Below are positions 1 through 6,163 of a stretch of 6,163 nucleotides of DNA, piece after piece (the first letter of the stretch is position 1; every line of letters begins with the position of its first letter). A program made the position numbers and the translations under genes. A model generated the notes under the pieces. That model worked only from the letters and a program-made list of their open reading frames with translations, was not told where the DNA came from and did not search any database. Where the stretch lies: NCBI GenBank assembly GCA_002406015.1, contig DHMX01000021.1:1-6163 (forward strand), written 5' to 3'. The stretch is from Lachnospiraceae bacterium UBA4631. GTDB taxonomy: Bacteria > Bacillota > Clostridia > Lachnospirales > Lachnospiraceae.

Positions 1-90
1 CTGCAAAGCAGATGCAAGAGTTTATTCGTAATTTAATACTTTTCAGTTTGTTTAATTTTTATCTTCTATAGCTCGCAATAGTTACACACC
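1..90. other. Non-coding end of the window, no clear terminator
   Basis: AT-rich sequence downstream of the last stop codon. The only hairpin-like element seen is a weak CTGC-AAA-GCAG (1-11), without the T run expected of a terminator. No ATG with a ribosome binding site appears on the minus strand. The transcript may continue to the left, but the sequence does not show into what. Confidence 0.4.
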
Positions 91-1680
91 CTATTCTACA
101 ATATAAATATCGTATTCATATCCCAACAGACCGAAATCATCCACTACTTGGTTGATTTCATTTACCGTTAACATTCTGTCATATTGAATTTTGAACAGCC
201 CTTGTGTACGGTCAAAAACAACCATTCCGGGATACTCCTCCGGATTCGTCCCCATGCAGTAGCCACAAATATTTTTTGCCGTCCTGCGCTGCCTGGGCTT
301 TGCATGTAGTATATTATCTCCGTCAAAGTAAAATGCCCCGACATAACCTCTTAAATTATAATCATCATCGTCCCAGTTTTGTATGGAATGAAACTTCTTA
401 TTTTCTGAGGAGCTGTGCCCAACCTGACTATACAGCCTGTCACGCAACGCACTTGCTTCAAAATCAATAGGTTCCCCATTTCTGTACCATTCCTCCATGA
501 TATCCAGCAATATTTCATTAATTGCTACATATTCACTCGTCTGCCTCATGTTTGCCGATACTTCTTCCAGGACAAGGATTATGTCCAGCAAATCTTCTAT
601 TCCCGAGAAAAAAAGTTCCATAAAAGCAATAAGCCGTGCATACTTTTCATTAGGATCCCATCCCTCATGAGATTTGCAATATTTCATATATTCCTTTAAG
701 TATGTAATACATAATTTTTCATACGTTAATTCATTTGCACTGTTCAGTGGACAATGTATTTCAAACTGACACCGAACAGGATAGACCTCATTTGCTATTC
801 TTTGCATAGCAAAAATCCATTTTTGTGTGTAATCTATCTCTTTTTTCTCTCCTCTGGCATTAAGCAGATACGGTATAAAGAAAGAAGGGTTGTGTATCGA
901 TGGTGATACAAGAATTCCATCACTGCAAATTATATATTCCTCTTCCGCTACCTCTTTCTTTAATTCTTTCCAATCTCCTCCTTTTAATACAATATAAATC
1001 CGCCGTCCTTGCTTTATGACGGGCCGGCCCTCAACTGAACCCATTCCTTCCCCTCTGACCAAGACGGTCTGTCCGGTATTTACAAAATATTTTGCAAAAT
1101 AATTTTTATCATATTTCAACTGAAGATAAAGCGCTTTTTCCTGTTCATCATATCCAAAAATCCAGGAAAACATATGAGAAATCGTATAATTTCCACAACA
1201 GGTATCATGATTATCCGCTATCTCACGTAAAAAAATCTTTCTGTCTGAAAAACAACACGAATTTACCACACGGAGCATAGGAAACGGGTCATCTTCTATG
1301 TAGTATAACATGTCATTAATCAGAATTTCTTTTCCATCTATATCTTCTAATGCTGCCGCATTCTGAAATATCCATTCAGGTATTACAAAAACATTTAAAC
1401 ACATAATTATTTGTTCAAAATCACACCCCTTATACTTCTTTTTCAACTCCTTCATCAGCAATTTAACTATCTTGTCAAAAATTTTATCTCTCTTGACCTT
1501 CTTTCCTTCTTTTATGAGCAGTAAAATGGAAATTTCCTTCTGCACCAGTCTGTCTATGTAGCCGTATATAACAAGATACATAATAACTGCTTTTATATAT
1601 ACGTCTTCATACATTTCCTGAAAAAACTCATCTACCAGAGCATATTCCAGACAATCTCCGACTCTTTTTTCATTTATCAT
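91..1680 (-). CDS. Large hypothetical protein, last visible gene of the transfer-like operon
   Basis: A 529-residue protein that I cannot assign to a family. The N-terminal 110 residues are helical, with a hydrophobic patch (31-56) interrupted by charged residues and so not a convincing membrane span. A lysine-rich helix follows at 59-84. The middle (185-275) is beta-rich, including LVRGEGMGSVEGRPVIKQG (207-225), which resembles a beta-hairpin and not a P-loop because no GK[ST] is present. Residues 318-400 are strongly helical and acidic. The C-terminal 85 residues look like a separate small domain with a basic patch KPRQRR (461-466), a CGYC pair (472-475) and an acidic, aromatic end. There is no signal peptide. 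The start is supported by AAAGGAG (1690-1696), nine bases upstream. It begins 25 bases after the coupling-ATPase gene, so it is probably translated from the same message and may be its partner or substrate. Confidence 0.8.
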   Translation of the reverse strand: MINEKRVGDCLEYALVDEFFQEMYEDVYIKAVIMYLVIYGYIDRLVQKEISILLLIKEGKKVKRDKIFDKIVKLLMKELKKKYKGCDFEQIIMCLNVFVIPEWIFQNAAALEDIDGKEILINDMLYYIEDDPFPMLRVVNSCCFSDRKIFLREIADNHDTCCGNYTISHMFSWIFGYDEQEKALYLQLKYDKNYFAKYFVNTGQTVLVRGEGMGSVEGRPVIKQGRRIYIVLKGGDWKELKKEVAEEEYIICSDGILVSPSIHNPSFFIPYLLNARGEKKEIDYTQKWIFAMQRIANEVYPVRCQFEIHCPLNSANELTYEKLCITYLKEYMKYCKSHEGWDPNEKYARLIAFMELFFSGIEDLLDIILVLEEVSANMRQTSEYVAINEILLDIMEEWYRNGEPIDFEASALRDRLYSQVGHSSSENKKFHSIQNWDDDDYNLRGYVGAFYFDGDNILHAKPRQRRTAKNICGYCMGTNPEEYPGMVVFDRTQGLFKIQYDRMLTVNEINQVVDDFGLLGYEYDIYIVE

Positions 1681-1705
1681 GTTCGACCACTCCTTTCCTC
1701 TATAT

Positions 1706-3337
1706 TCAGGACATTGTTATCAGATTATTTATTCTTTCATGTAATGCAGAAGATACCGGTCGATTTTTTAGGAACAACTCATATCTTCTTTCCGAAACTT
1801 TTTTCTGTTTCCTTGTCTGTACATCTTCACCTGCTAAAATGGCGTCTACCCTTTCCTGCTCTTGCTTATCCATTATCTCCTTCAGGCTTGCATACTCTAT
1901 CTGAAGTCTTTTTCTTTCCTTAATATTCACCTCATCTAACGGCGTAATCATTTTATAGGACGATAAGTCGGGGAAATAAGTAATATAAGGATAATGCCGC
2001 CCAAGAAGAAGCAGCGTTTCGCCCTTATCCTTGTTAAAATGCGTCAGCTGGTCCTGACTTAAAAGTCTCCTGTTTTCATGTGTGTACGGATCCGTCACCT
2101 GCCCACACCTTTTACTAATCAGTTCCGCAAGCTCCATATCCGAAGTCGACAGATAAATTAAATTCTGAACATTTCCTATCAGAACATTTGCAATTTCTTT
2201 GCTATAGGAAATAAGCAGCTGGTCCTTGCTCTGCAGTATTATTAACATCCGAATGTTTCTGGAACGGCTTGCCGTCAACATATCATTAATATTCTCCAAC
2301 GGAGCAATGTTGCCAAATTCCTCCAAAATCATATGAACCGTCTTAGGGAGTCTGTTATGAAAATTTTGCGCATAGTCAACCAACCCAGTATATAATAAAT
2401 TGAAAATAGCTCCAACTACAGTACTGTATGTAGCAGGCTCCTCGTCACGCGTTATAAGAAATAATGCTACCGGCTTTTCCCCCGCCGCAATGTCTTCCAC
2501 CTCAAATGTAGAACAGCTGAGCATATCTGAAATATCTTCATTCAAAACCAGCCTTGTCAATCCATTGCCAAACACAGCATAAACGGATCTCCTTGTTTCA
2601 TTGGGGCCGGATACCGTGGGGTATCCCAACTCATAGCAAAGTTCATTTTCATGCTGACTTAAATATTTTTGCATTTTACTCTCCAATCCTGCCTGCTCTG
2701 TTCCCTCTAAATGAATATGGTAGATGACAGATAACGTCACATACTCCGGCTGATATAGTTCTGCTGCGATACAAAAATAGCACAAAAACAAATTCATAGA
2801 GGCTTCTGTCCAAAAAAGGTCTGTTTTATCTTCAATTTTTGAATAGATTGACTTGGCAATACTTCTCGCAATTTCTACTGCCCGACCACGTTTTCCCTGT
2901 TTCCATAATCTGGCAGCATCCTGCAGCGGATTAAATCGGTCTCCCTTCATAGGCTCTCTGAAATTCAATACTTTGATATCGTATCCGTTTTTCTTAAGCT
3001 GTGTATAAAAGAAACCATAAATCTCCCCCTTTGGATCATGAATAATCAGCGGCTGCGCTGCCTGGATACAGGATAACAAATACGGGACCAGAATACGGCG
3101 CGTTTTTCCGGAACCCGTCTGTGATATAATAGCTGTATTATTGTCCCCATCATCCATATATCCGCCTATTACATTTCCATTTTCATTTAATTCTATCTCT
3201 ATTGCTGGTCCGGACGCAGTCTGTGTATTTTTTTCAGGGTTTTCAAAATTAATTCTACGGAAATCTTTTTTCATCTCTTCTATCTCTGAAAAGCGTCCAT
3301 TATTTTTATTAACATCTACATAGTATTTATTCAGCAT
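1706..3337 (-). CDS. TraG/VirD4-family type IV coupling ATPase, soluble form without N-terminal membrane helices
   Basis: A 543-residue member of the TraG/VirD4 coupling-protein family, hexameric ATPases that deliver the relaxase-DNA complex or protein substrate to a type IV secretion channel. Visible landmarks in order: Walker A SQTGSGKT (72-79), the family motif DPKGEIY (101-107), a helical insertion that should be the all-alpha substrate-recognition domain (about 142-260), KPVALFLITRDEE (289-300), Walker B MILEEFGNI (336-344) with Glu339 in place of the usual Asp, SRSRNIRMLIILQSKDQL (358-374) with the conserved Gln369, and GNVQNLIYLST (388-398). The tail (466-543) is charged and helical. 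Most VirD4 proteins begin with two membrane helices; here only about 70 polar residues precede the P-loop. The start is secure: AAGGAGG lies eight bases upstream and overlaps the previous stop. The motor therefore needs a membrane partner, as proposed for the anchorless TraJ of plasmid pIP501. It is the strongest sign that this is a mobile-element transfer region. Confidence 0.95.
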   Translation of the reverse strand: MLNKYYVDVNKNNGRFSEIEEMKKDFRRINFENPEKNTQTASGPAIEIELNENGNVIGGYMDDGDNNTAIISQTGSGKTRRILVPYLLSCIQAAQPLIIHDPKGEIYGFFYTQLKKNGYDIKVLNFREPMKGDRFNPLQDAARLWKQGKRGRAVEIARSIAKSIYSKIEDKTDLFWTEASMNLFLCYFCIAAELYQPEYVTLSVIYHIHLEGTEQAGLESKMQKYLSQHENELCYELGYPTVSGPNETRRSVYAVFGNGLTRLVLNEDISDMLSCSTFEVEDIAAGEKPVALFLITRDEEPATYSTVVGAIFNLLYTGLVDYAQNFHNRLPKTVHMILEEFGNIAPLENINDMLTASRSRNIRMLIILQSKDQLLISYSKEIANVLIGNVQNLIYLSTSDMELAELISKRCGQVTDPYTHENRRLLSQDQLTHFNKDKGETLLLLGRHYPYITYFPDLSSYKMITPLDEVNIKERKRLQIEYASLKEIMDKQEQERVDAILAGEDVQTRKQKKVSERRYELFLKNRPVSSALHERINNLITMS

Positions 3338-3345
3338 GACCGTGA

Positions 3346-3351
3346 CCTCCT
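3346..3351 (-). promoter_or_regulatory. Ribosome binding site of the coupling ATPase, overlapping the previous stop codon
   Basis: AGGAGG, eight bases before the ATG at 3337. Its first A is the last base of the TAA stop of the AAA-like gene. This fixes the coupling-protein start and rules out a longer N-terminus read from this message. The overlap suggests translational coupling, which keeps the two products in proportion. Confidence 0.85.
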
Positions 3352-4181
3352 TACATATGAAATCCTAACTGCGCACTTCCTGCGTTCATCGTATTGATTT
3401 CTTCTCGCATCTTTTCCCCTGCTAAGACAACAGCTTCCTTTTCAATTCGTATTTCCTCCACATCGGACAATGCCGCCGCTTCATAATATAGTCTGTCAAG
3501 AAAATTATTTAGTGTCTGATAACCTGCATAGGATTTTGTCCCTGAAATATCTGTCAGCATTTTTCTCAGACATTGTTCTGCATCCCCATCCATATTTAAG
3601 CCCTGTTTATTCAGTATCCCTGTAATATATGCAAATCCCCTCTTCTCATCCGGTTTCTCCAAAGATACCTCGCAAAGATTCAAATATCTGGATAGTTCGG
3701 AAATCAACTGTTTACGCTGATTAAACTCCGGTCGGACATGAAAAATAAAGAAAATATTCTCTTTGTTTTCCTTAATAAATTCACACAAACGTGAAAAGCT
3801 TTTGCTCCTTAAAAGGTCATTTCCTTCATATTCCTCTAAAGATATCAGAAAAGTACCGTAAAATTTATTACGAATAGCAGATGCCCTCTGCGGAGATGAG
3901 GAAAAAAGTTTTTCATCCTCATCATTATTTTTTGGAAAAACAAGCTCTAAAAAAGTTTCCCTTCCTTTTACCTGCAATACTGTAGATTTATCAATAATCT
4001 CTGCAAATCCTTTTCCGTAACTCGAAATGCCTGCTCCCGATTCAGCAACAACAATTAATGACGGAATAGATGCTCTTACCATTTCAGACTTTGCATGTGC
4101 CAGCTTGTTTACCATCCGCAACACCTGTTCCGCTTCACCTTCCACAGCAAGCCGCTGTAATAATTCATCTATCATATTCAT
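3351..4181 (-). CDS. AAA-like P-loop protein with degenerate Walker A (probable pseudo-ATPase)
   Basis: A 276-residue protein with the outline of an AAA-type ATPase. A helical N-terminus (1-37) precedes a beta strand and a P-loop-like AESGAGISS (46-54), where the invariant lysine of GxxGxGK[ST] is Ile52. A Walker B-like strand, FLISLEEYEG (111-120), ends in Glu116-Glu117. A further strand, NIFFIFHVRP (142-151), sits where sensor 1 would be, and a helical lid-like region (183-235) follows. The C-terminal 35 residues are a charged helix and a short tail. I infer a nucleotide-binding fold that has probably lost hydrolysis and may bind nucleotide weakly or not at all. The start is set by GGAGGGAGG (4190-4198), eight bases upstream; Met3 would be too far from it. 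Its stop codon overlaps the Shine-Dalgarno of the coupling-ATPase gene, which points to coupled translation and a shared complex. The AAA assignment rests on motif order, not on a database match. Confidence 0.75.
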   Translation of the reverse strand: MNMIDELLQRLAVEGEAEQVLRMVNKLAHAKSEMVRASIPSLIVVAESGAGISSYGKGFAEIIDKSTVLQVKGRETFLELVFPKNNDEDEKLFSSSPQRASAIRNKFYGTFLISLEEYEGNDLLRSKSFSRLCEFIKENKENIFFIFHVRPEFNQRKQLISELSRYLNLCEVSLEKPDEKRGFAYITGILNKQGLNMDGDAEQCLRKMLTDISGTKSYAGYQTLNNFLDRLYYEAAALSDVEEIRIEKEAVVLAGEKMREEINTMNAGSAQLGFHM

Positions 4182-4189
4182 AAACTTAT

Positions 4190-4198
4190 CCTCCCTCC
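4190..4198 (-). promoter_or_regulatory. Double Shine-Dalgarno of the AAA-like gene
   Basis: GGAGGGAGG, two overlapping GGAGG cores, ends eight bases before the ATG at 4181. It favours Met1 over Met3 as the start. The strong site follows the longest gap in the operon (73 bases), so this gene can be initiated independently of the one before it. Confidence 0.75.
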
Positions 4199-4254
4199 GA
4201 ACTTAAGGTATCCCATTCATATTCTGATTACCTTCCGCATTCAGATTTATCTTT

Positions 4255-4770
4255 TCAGAAACTACGTGTAAATATGGCAATATCGTGACTGATTAACTGT
4301 AAACATACTTCCTTCGCATTTTCTTCTTCACAAAACACCGCATAGGTTACCGTAACCTTGCTCTTATTGTTGACTGAACATTTCACTTCACATTCCTTAA
4401 CCAGAGAAGAAATATAGAAGAAGCCGTTCCTTTTCTGAATATCATCTATGGTATCCATCATGATACTATGAAAATCTTCCTCATCTTCAAATTTGTAACT
4501 GATACTGTGCATTACACAAAATTTAAGGTTCTGAATGCATTCTTCCTCCACAAATTTGTAAAACTCAAATTTAAGATCAAACATTTTTGCATAACAATAA
4601 TCTAAAGAAAATCCATCTGTCAGACCGGAGTTTTTCCCTTTTTCGCCGGAAGTGATTCTCATATGTATCTTTTCATTTGTAATACTGGTTAACTTGTCAA
4701 ATTTTTTTATAAATGCTGCATATGGTTCTTTCTCAAGAACACCTGCTTTTCCTTTCTTTCTGAATACCAT
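4255..4770 (-). CDS. Hypothetical protein, cysteine-rich, cytoplasmic
   Basis: A 171-residue protein that I do not recognise. It has no signal peptide or membrane helix. The first 50 residues are basic and lysine-rich (MVFRKKGKAG start), and the remainder looks like a mixed alpha/beta domain with an acidic helix near 93-113 and beta-rich segments at 117-147. Seven cysteines (59, 78, 85, 127, 131, 147, 156) are spread over the protein without a clear zinc-finger spacing. The start is fixed by GAGGTGAT (4777-4784), a long match to the anti-Shine-Dalgarno sequence. It lies 35 bases after the membrane-peptidase gene and 73 bases before the AAA-like gene, so it is probably co-transcribed with them and part of the same function. 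A small adaptor or substrate-binding protein would fit, but nothing in the sequence proves this. Confidence 0.75.
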   Translation of the reverse strand: MVFRKKGKAGVLEKEPYAAFIKKFDKLTSITNEKIHMRITSGEKGKNSGLTDGFSLDYCYAKMFDLKFEFYKFVEEECIQNLKFCVMHSISYKFEDEEDFHSIMMDTIDDIQKRNGFFYISSLVKECEVKCSVNNKSKVTVTYAVFCEEENAKEVCLQLISHDIAIFTRSF

Positions 4771-4805
4771 ATGTTCATCACCTCATTTTCTCTGTTATCC
4801 AAATT

Positions 4806-5969
4806 TCATTGTGAATTTCGTTCTGCCAATAAGCTGTCTATTTCCGCATAATAAATTTCTACTTGTTCATCCGCATATCTTCTGGCATCTCTTTCAATGG
4901 GTTGTATATAATACAGCAAATAATCCTCCAAATCATCTGCAGAAGCTCTGTAATCATTAAAATTTCTGACCCATTCATCAACCTCCTGATCTCTAAACAG
5001 TATCAGTGCCCGTTGTTCAGGCGTTGCTTCCTTGTACATTTCTACCAATAAGTTCTGATAGGAATGTCTGCATTCATGAAGACATATTTGGAGAATTTTC
5101 TCTGCCGTTACTCCCGGTATACCATTTTCCTGCAGTAATTTTTTATTGATATAAATGTTTTTTTCTTCATGGTTATATACTCCCAAAGTATTCTCATCTA
5201 AGTCTTCAAATTTAACAGTAATCTTGCAAAGTCCTAAATACCGTGCCTCACAATATATTATAGCTTCTATTACCTCTTGCTTCTGCTCACAATTCAGACT
5301 TTGAAATGTATCATCATTTCGGATTAAGCTGATAGTATCTATATTTTCTGCCATCCTGTATTCATCACCATATGTCTGATGTACGGCTATCTCCTCGGAA
5401 GTACCGTCATTCATGACCTGTAATTGGTTAATATAAGCTTCAGACAATGCCTCCGTCTTAAAGAACCGGAGTGAAAGCGGTAACGCAACCACTAAAACAG
5501 TTGCCAAAATTGCCATGTTTCTCCTTATTGCCCAAATTCCCCTTAAACTTCGGCTAAGGATAATCTGTTTCTTATGATCCTGCCGCTTTATCCTTCTACC
5601 CCAGATACGTATCAGACTCATTATTGTAAATGCACCGGTTACAGCCAATATCCAAATGATAAATGCCGGAGAATACTTTCCGACCGTTAATACCACATAC
5701 ATCCCCAATCCTAAATTGGTGTCCATCAATACGCCCCAAAAGCTACGATTATATCGGTATGTAAATAAAATGCCTACACATCCTGTTCCCACCATGCAAA
5801 GTATTAATTTGGGAATCGACCTGTCCAAGTATGCAATCGGAACGATAATCGGTAACAGTTCATACACATTAATCCCCATTACTACTCCAAACCAGAGATG
5901 TTCTGTAAGATAGCTCTTGAAGGTTTCAACGGACCTGTCCCTTATTCGTATTCTTTTTGTCTGTTTCAT
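4806..5969 (-). CDS. Polytopic membrane protein with C-terminal HExxH metallopeptidase-like domain
   Basis: A 387-residue protein in two halves. The N-terminal half has about five hydrophobic helices (roughly residues 25-48, 53-70, 78-97, 101-121 and 151-169). The basic N-terminus and the very basic loop at 121-150 both point to the cytoplasm, so by the positive-inside rule the C-terminal half (170-387) should lie outside the membrane. That half carries a zinc-peptidase signature, HECRH at 298-302, with a catalytic Glu299. A later QPIERDARRYA segment (356-366) offers Glu359 or Asp361 as third zinc ligand, the spacing style of minimal gluzincin-like peptidases. I infer a membrane-anchored, extracytoplasmic metalloprotease; the substrate is unknown. 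It is the first gene after a terminator and leader, so it probably opens the operon. The start is supported by GGAGG five bases upstream (5975-5979). It could alternatively be a structural channel or anchor protein that kept a metal-binding fold. No named family is claimed. Confidence 0.85.
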   Translation of the reverse strand: MKQTKRIRIRDRSVETFKSYLTEHLWFGVVMGINVYELLPIIVPIAYLDRSIPKLILCMVGTGCVGILFTYRYNRSFWGVLMDTNLGLGMYVVLTVGKYSPAFIIWILAVTGAFTIMSLIRIWGRRIKRQDHKKQIILSRSLRGIWAIRRNMAILATVLVVALPLSLRFFKTEALSEAYINQLQVMNDGTSEEIAVHQTYGDEYRMAENIDTISLIRNDDTFQSLNCEQKQEVIEAIIYCEARYLGLCKITVKFEDLDENTLGVYNHEEKNIYINKKLLQENGIPGVTAEKILQICLHECRHSYQNLLVEMYKEATPEQRALILFRDQEVDEWVRNFNDYRASADDLEDYLLYYIQPIERDARRYADEQVEIYYAEIDSLLAERNSQ

Positions 5970-5974
5970 GGTGT

Positions 5975-5979
5975 CCTCC
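5975..5979 (-). promoter_or_regulatory. Ribosome binding site of the membrane metallopeptidase gene
   Basis: GGAGG within GGGAGG, five bases before the ATG at 5969. It supports this start for the first gene of the operon. Confidence 0.8.
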
Positions 5980-6016
5980 CTTCTTTTGTATATTTCTTTC
6001 CTATGTGCCTTCTCTT

Positions 6017-6022
6017 ATTATA
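6017..6022 (-). promoter_or_regulatory. Candidate -10 box (TATAAT) for the operon
   Basis: On the minus strand a perfect TATAAT lies 48 bases upstream of the first start codon, which would give a leader of about 40 bases. No good -35 hexamer sits 16-18 bases further upstream (that region reads GAGGTTAT), and there is no extended -10 TG. The box is in AT-rich DNA and could be a chance match, or the promoter may need an activator. Confidence 0.4.
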
Positions 6023-6081
6023 TTAAATTCAAACACCAATAACCTCCATACAGAATTATGTAGACTTTCTCACCCGCATAC

Positions 6082-6109
6082 ACTGTACAATGGCATTCTT
6101 CCTTATCAA
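6082..6109 (-). promoter_or_regulatory. Alternative candidate promoter, TTGATA - 16 bp - TACAGT
   Basis: TTGATA (6109-6104) matches the -35 consensus at five of six bases and is followed after 16 bases by TACAGT (6087-6082), a weaker -10 with four of six matches. Transcription would begin soon after the terminator and give a leader of about 105 bases. The imperfect palindrome CATTGTACAGTG (6092-6081, minus strand) overlaps this -10, where a repressor could act. This is a pattern match only. Confidence 0.25.
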
Positions 6110-6123
6110 ATAAATAAAAACAT

Positions 6124-6148
6124 AAAAAAGCTGCCGGTCGGCAGCTTT
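6124..6148 (-). terminator. Rho-independent terminator of the upstream minus-strand unit
   Basis: A perfect 9-bp stem, AAAGCTGCC (6127-6135) with GGCAGCTTT (6140-6148), closes on a four-base loop. Read on the minus strand, the GC-rich hairpin runs straight into six T residues (6129-6124), followed by more T-rich sequence. On the plus strand the hairpin has only a short T run, so it works best for leftward transcription. It should end a gene lying to the right of the window and separate it from the five-gene unit. Confidence 0.85.
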
Positions 6149-6163
6149 CAGACTGTAGACAAA

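Larger units (their letters stand above)
91..5969 (-). other. Probable five-gene operon of a type IV transfer-like module
   Basis: Five genes on the same strand are separated by only 35, 73, 13 and 25 bases, with no terminator-like hairpin in any gap. Each has a strong Shine-Dalgarno sequence, and the stop of the AAA-like gene overlaps the ribosome binding site of the coupling ATPase. A terminator for the preceding unit lies just upstream of the first gene, so a new transcript most likely starts in the leader. The left boundary is not visible, so more genes may follow. Co-transcription is inferred from spacing alone. Confidence 0.7.
5970..6123 (-). other. Operon leader and promoter region
   Basis: This stretch lies between the upstream terminator and the first gene. 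It holds the two candidate promoters, the ribosome binding site, and two small dyads with TGTA/TACA half-sites (6049-6062 and 6081-6092). A GTG codon at 6036, preceded by GGAGG, could open an 11-codon reading frame ending in TAG at 6001, but it is too short to call. No riboswitch fold or second terminator was recognised. Confidence 0.5.

Noticed and set aside
200..225. Possible nucleotide-binding loop in the large orphan protein (residues 207-225 of the gene at 91-1680)
   Set aside because: The glycine-rich stretch has no GK[ST] and no Walker B partner; it reads better as a beta-hairpin. The coordinates given here are residue numbers within that protein.
4652..4960. Plus-strand open frame of 102 codons, the longest on that strand
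   Set aside because: It spans the 5' end of one minus-strand gene and the 3' end of another, has no convincing ribosome binding site, and its composition (Phe, Leu, Pro, His rich) is typical of antisense reading. The other plus-strand frames are rejected for the same reasons.
4806..5969. ImmA/IrrE-type repressor-cleaving peptidase
   Set aside because: The HExxH and E-x-D-A pattern resembles it, but ImmA-type proteins are soluble and small, and no repressor gene lies beside this one. The five membrane helices and predicted outside location argue for a different role.
6001..6036. GTG-initiated 11-codon frame behind a GGAGG in the leader, a possible leader peptide
   Set aside because: It is very short, carries no run of regulatory codons and no attenuator hairpin, and would lie mostly upstream of the transcript if the TATAAT at 6017-6022 is the true -10.
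1..6163. CRISPR array, tRNA, rRNA, insertion sequence or attachment-site repeats
   Set aside because: No regularly spaced repeats, no tRNA-like cloverleaf, no transposase or terminal inverted repeats, and no direct repeats long enough to suggest element ends were seen.

Overview
The window is an AT-rich, tightly packed stretch in which every credible gene lies on the minus strand. The strong GGAGG-type ribosome binding sites, the codon usage and the TraG-like protein suggest a low-GC Firmicute. A gut clostridium of the Lachnospiraceae type is the best guess, but no marker gene is present to prove it. The region looks like part of a conjugative or integrative element rather than core chromosome.

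Layout, in the direction of transcription (right to left). At the far right, a rho-independent terminator (6124-6148) closes an upstream minus-strand unit whose genes lie outside the window. A leader of about 150 bases follows, with candidate promoters and two small dyads. Then come five co-directional genes with gaps of 35, 73, 13 and 25 bases, each with its own Shine-Dalgarno sequence: (1) a five-helix membrane protein with a predicted extracytoplasmic HExxH zinc-peptidase domain (5969-4806); (2) a small cysteine-rich unknown (4770-4255); (3) an AAA-like protein whose P-loop lysine is replaced by isoleucine (4181-3351); (4) a TraG/VirD4-type coupling ATPase without the usual N-terminal membrane helices (3337-1706); (5) a large orphan protein (1680-91). 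The last 90 bases hold no recognisable gene or clear terminator, so the transcript may run on past the left edge.

How the genes may work together (inference). The coupling ATPase is the only gene with a confidently named family. It would act as the motor that brings DNA or protein substrate to a type IV secretion channel. Since it has no membrane anchor, it must dock on a partner. The membrane protein of gene 1 is the only integral membrane protein in the window, so it is a candidate anchor as well as a possible cell-wall or surface peptidase. The AAA-like protein could be a non-hydrolysing regulatory partner of the ATPase. No relaxase, VirB4, VirB6 or integrase is visible here. The module is therefore either a segment of a larger transfer region or a compact, non-standard system. 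The combination of anchorless coupling ATPase, AAA-like protein with a broken P-loop and membrane metallopeptidase is the most interesting thing in the window.
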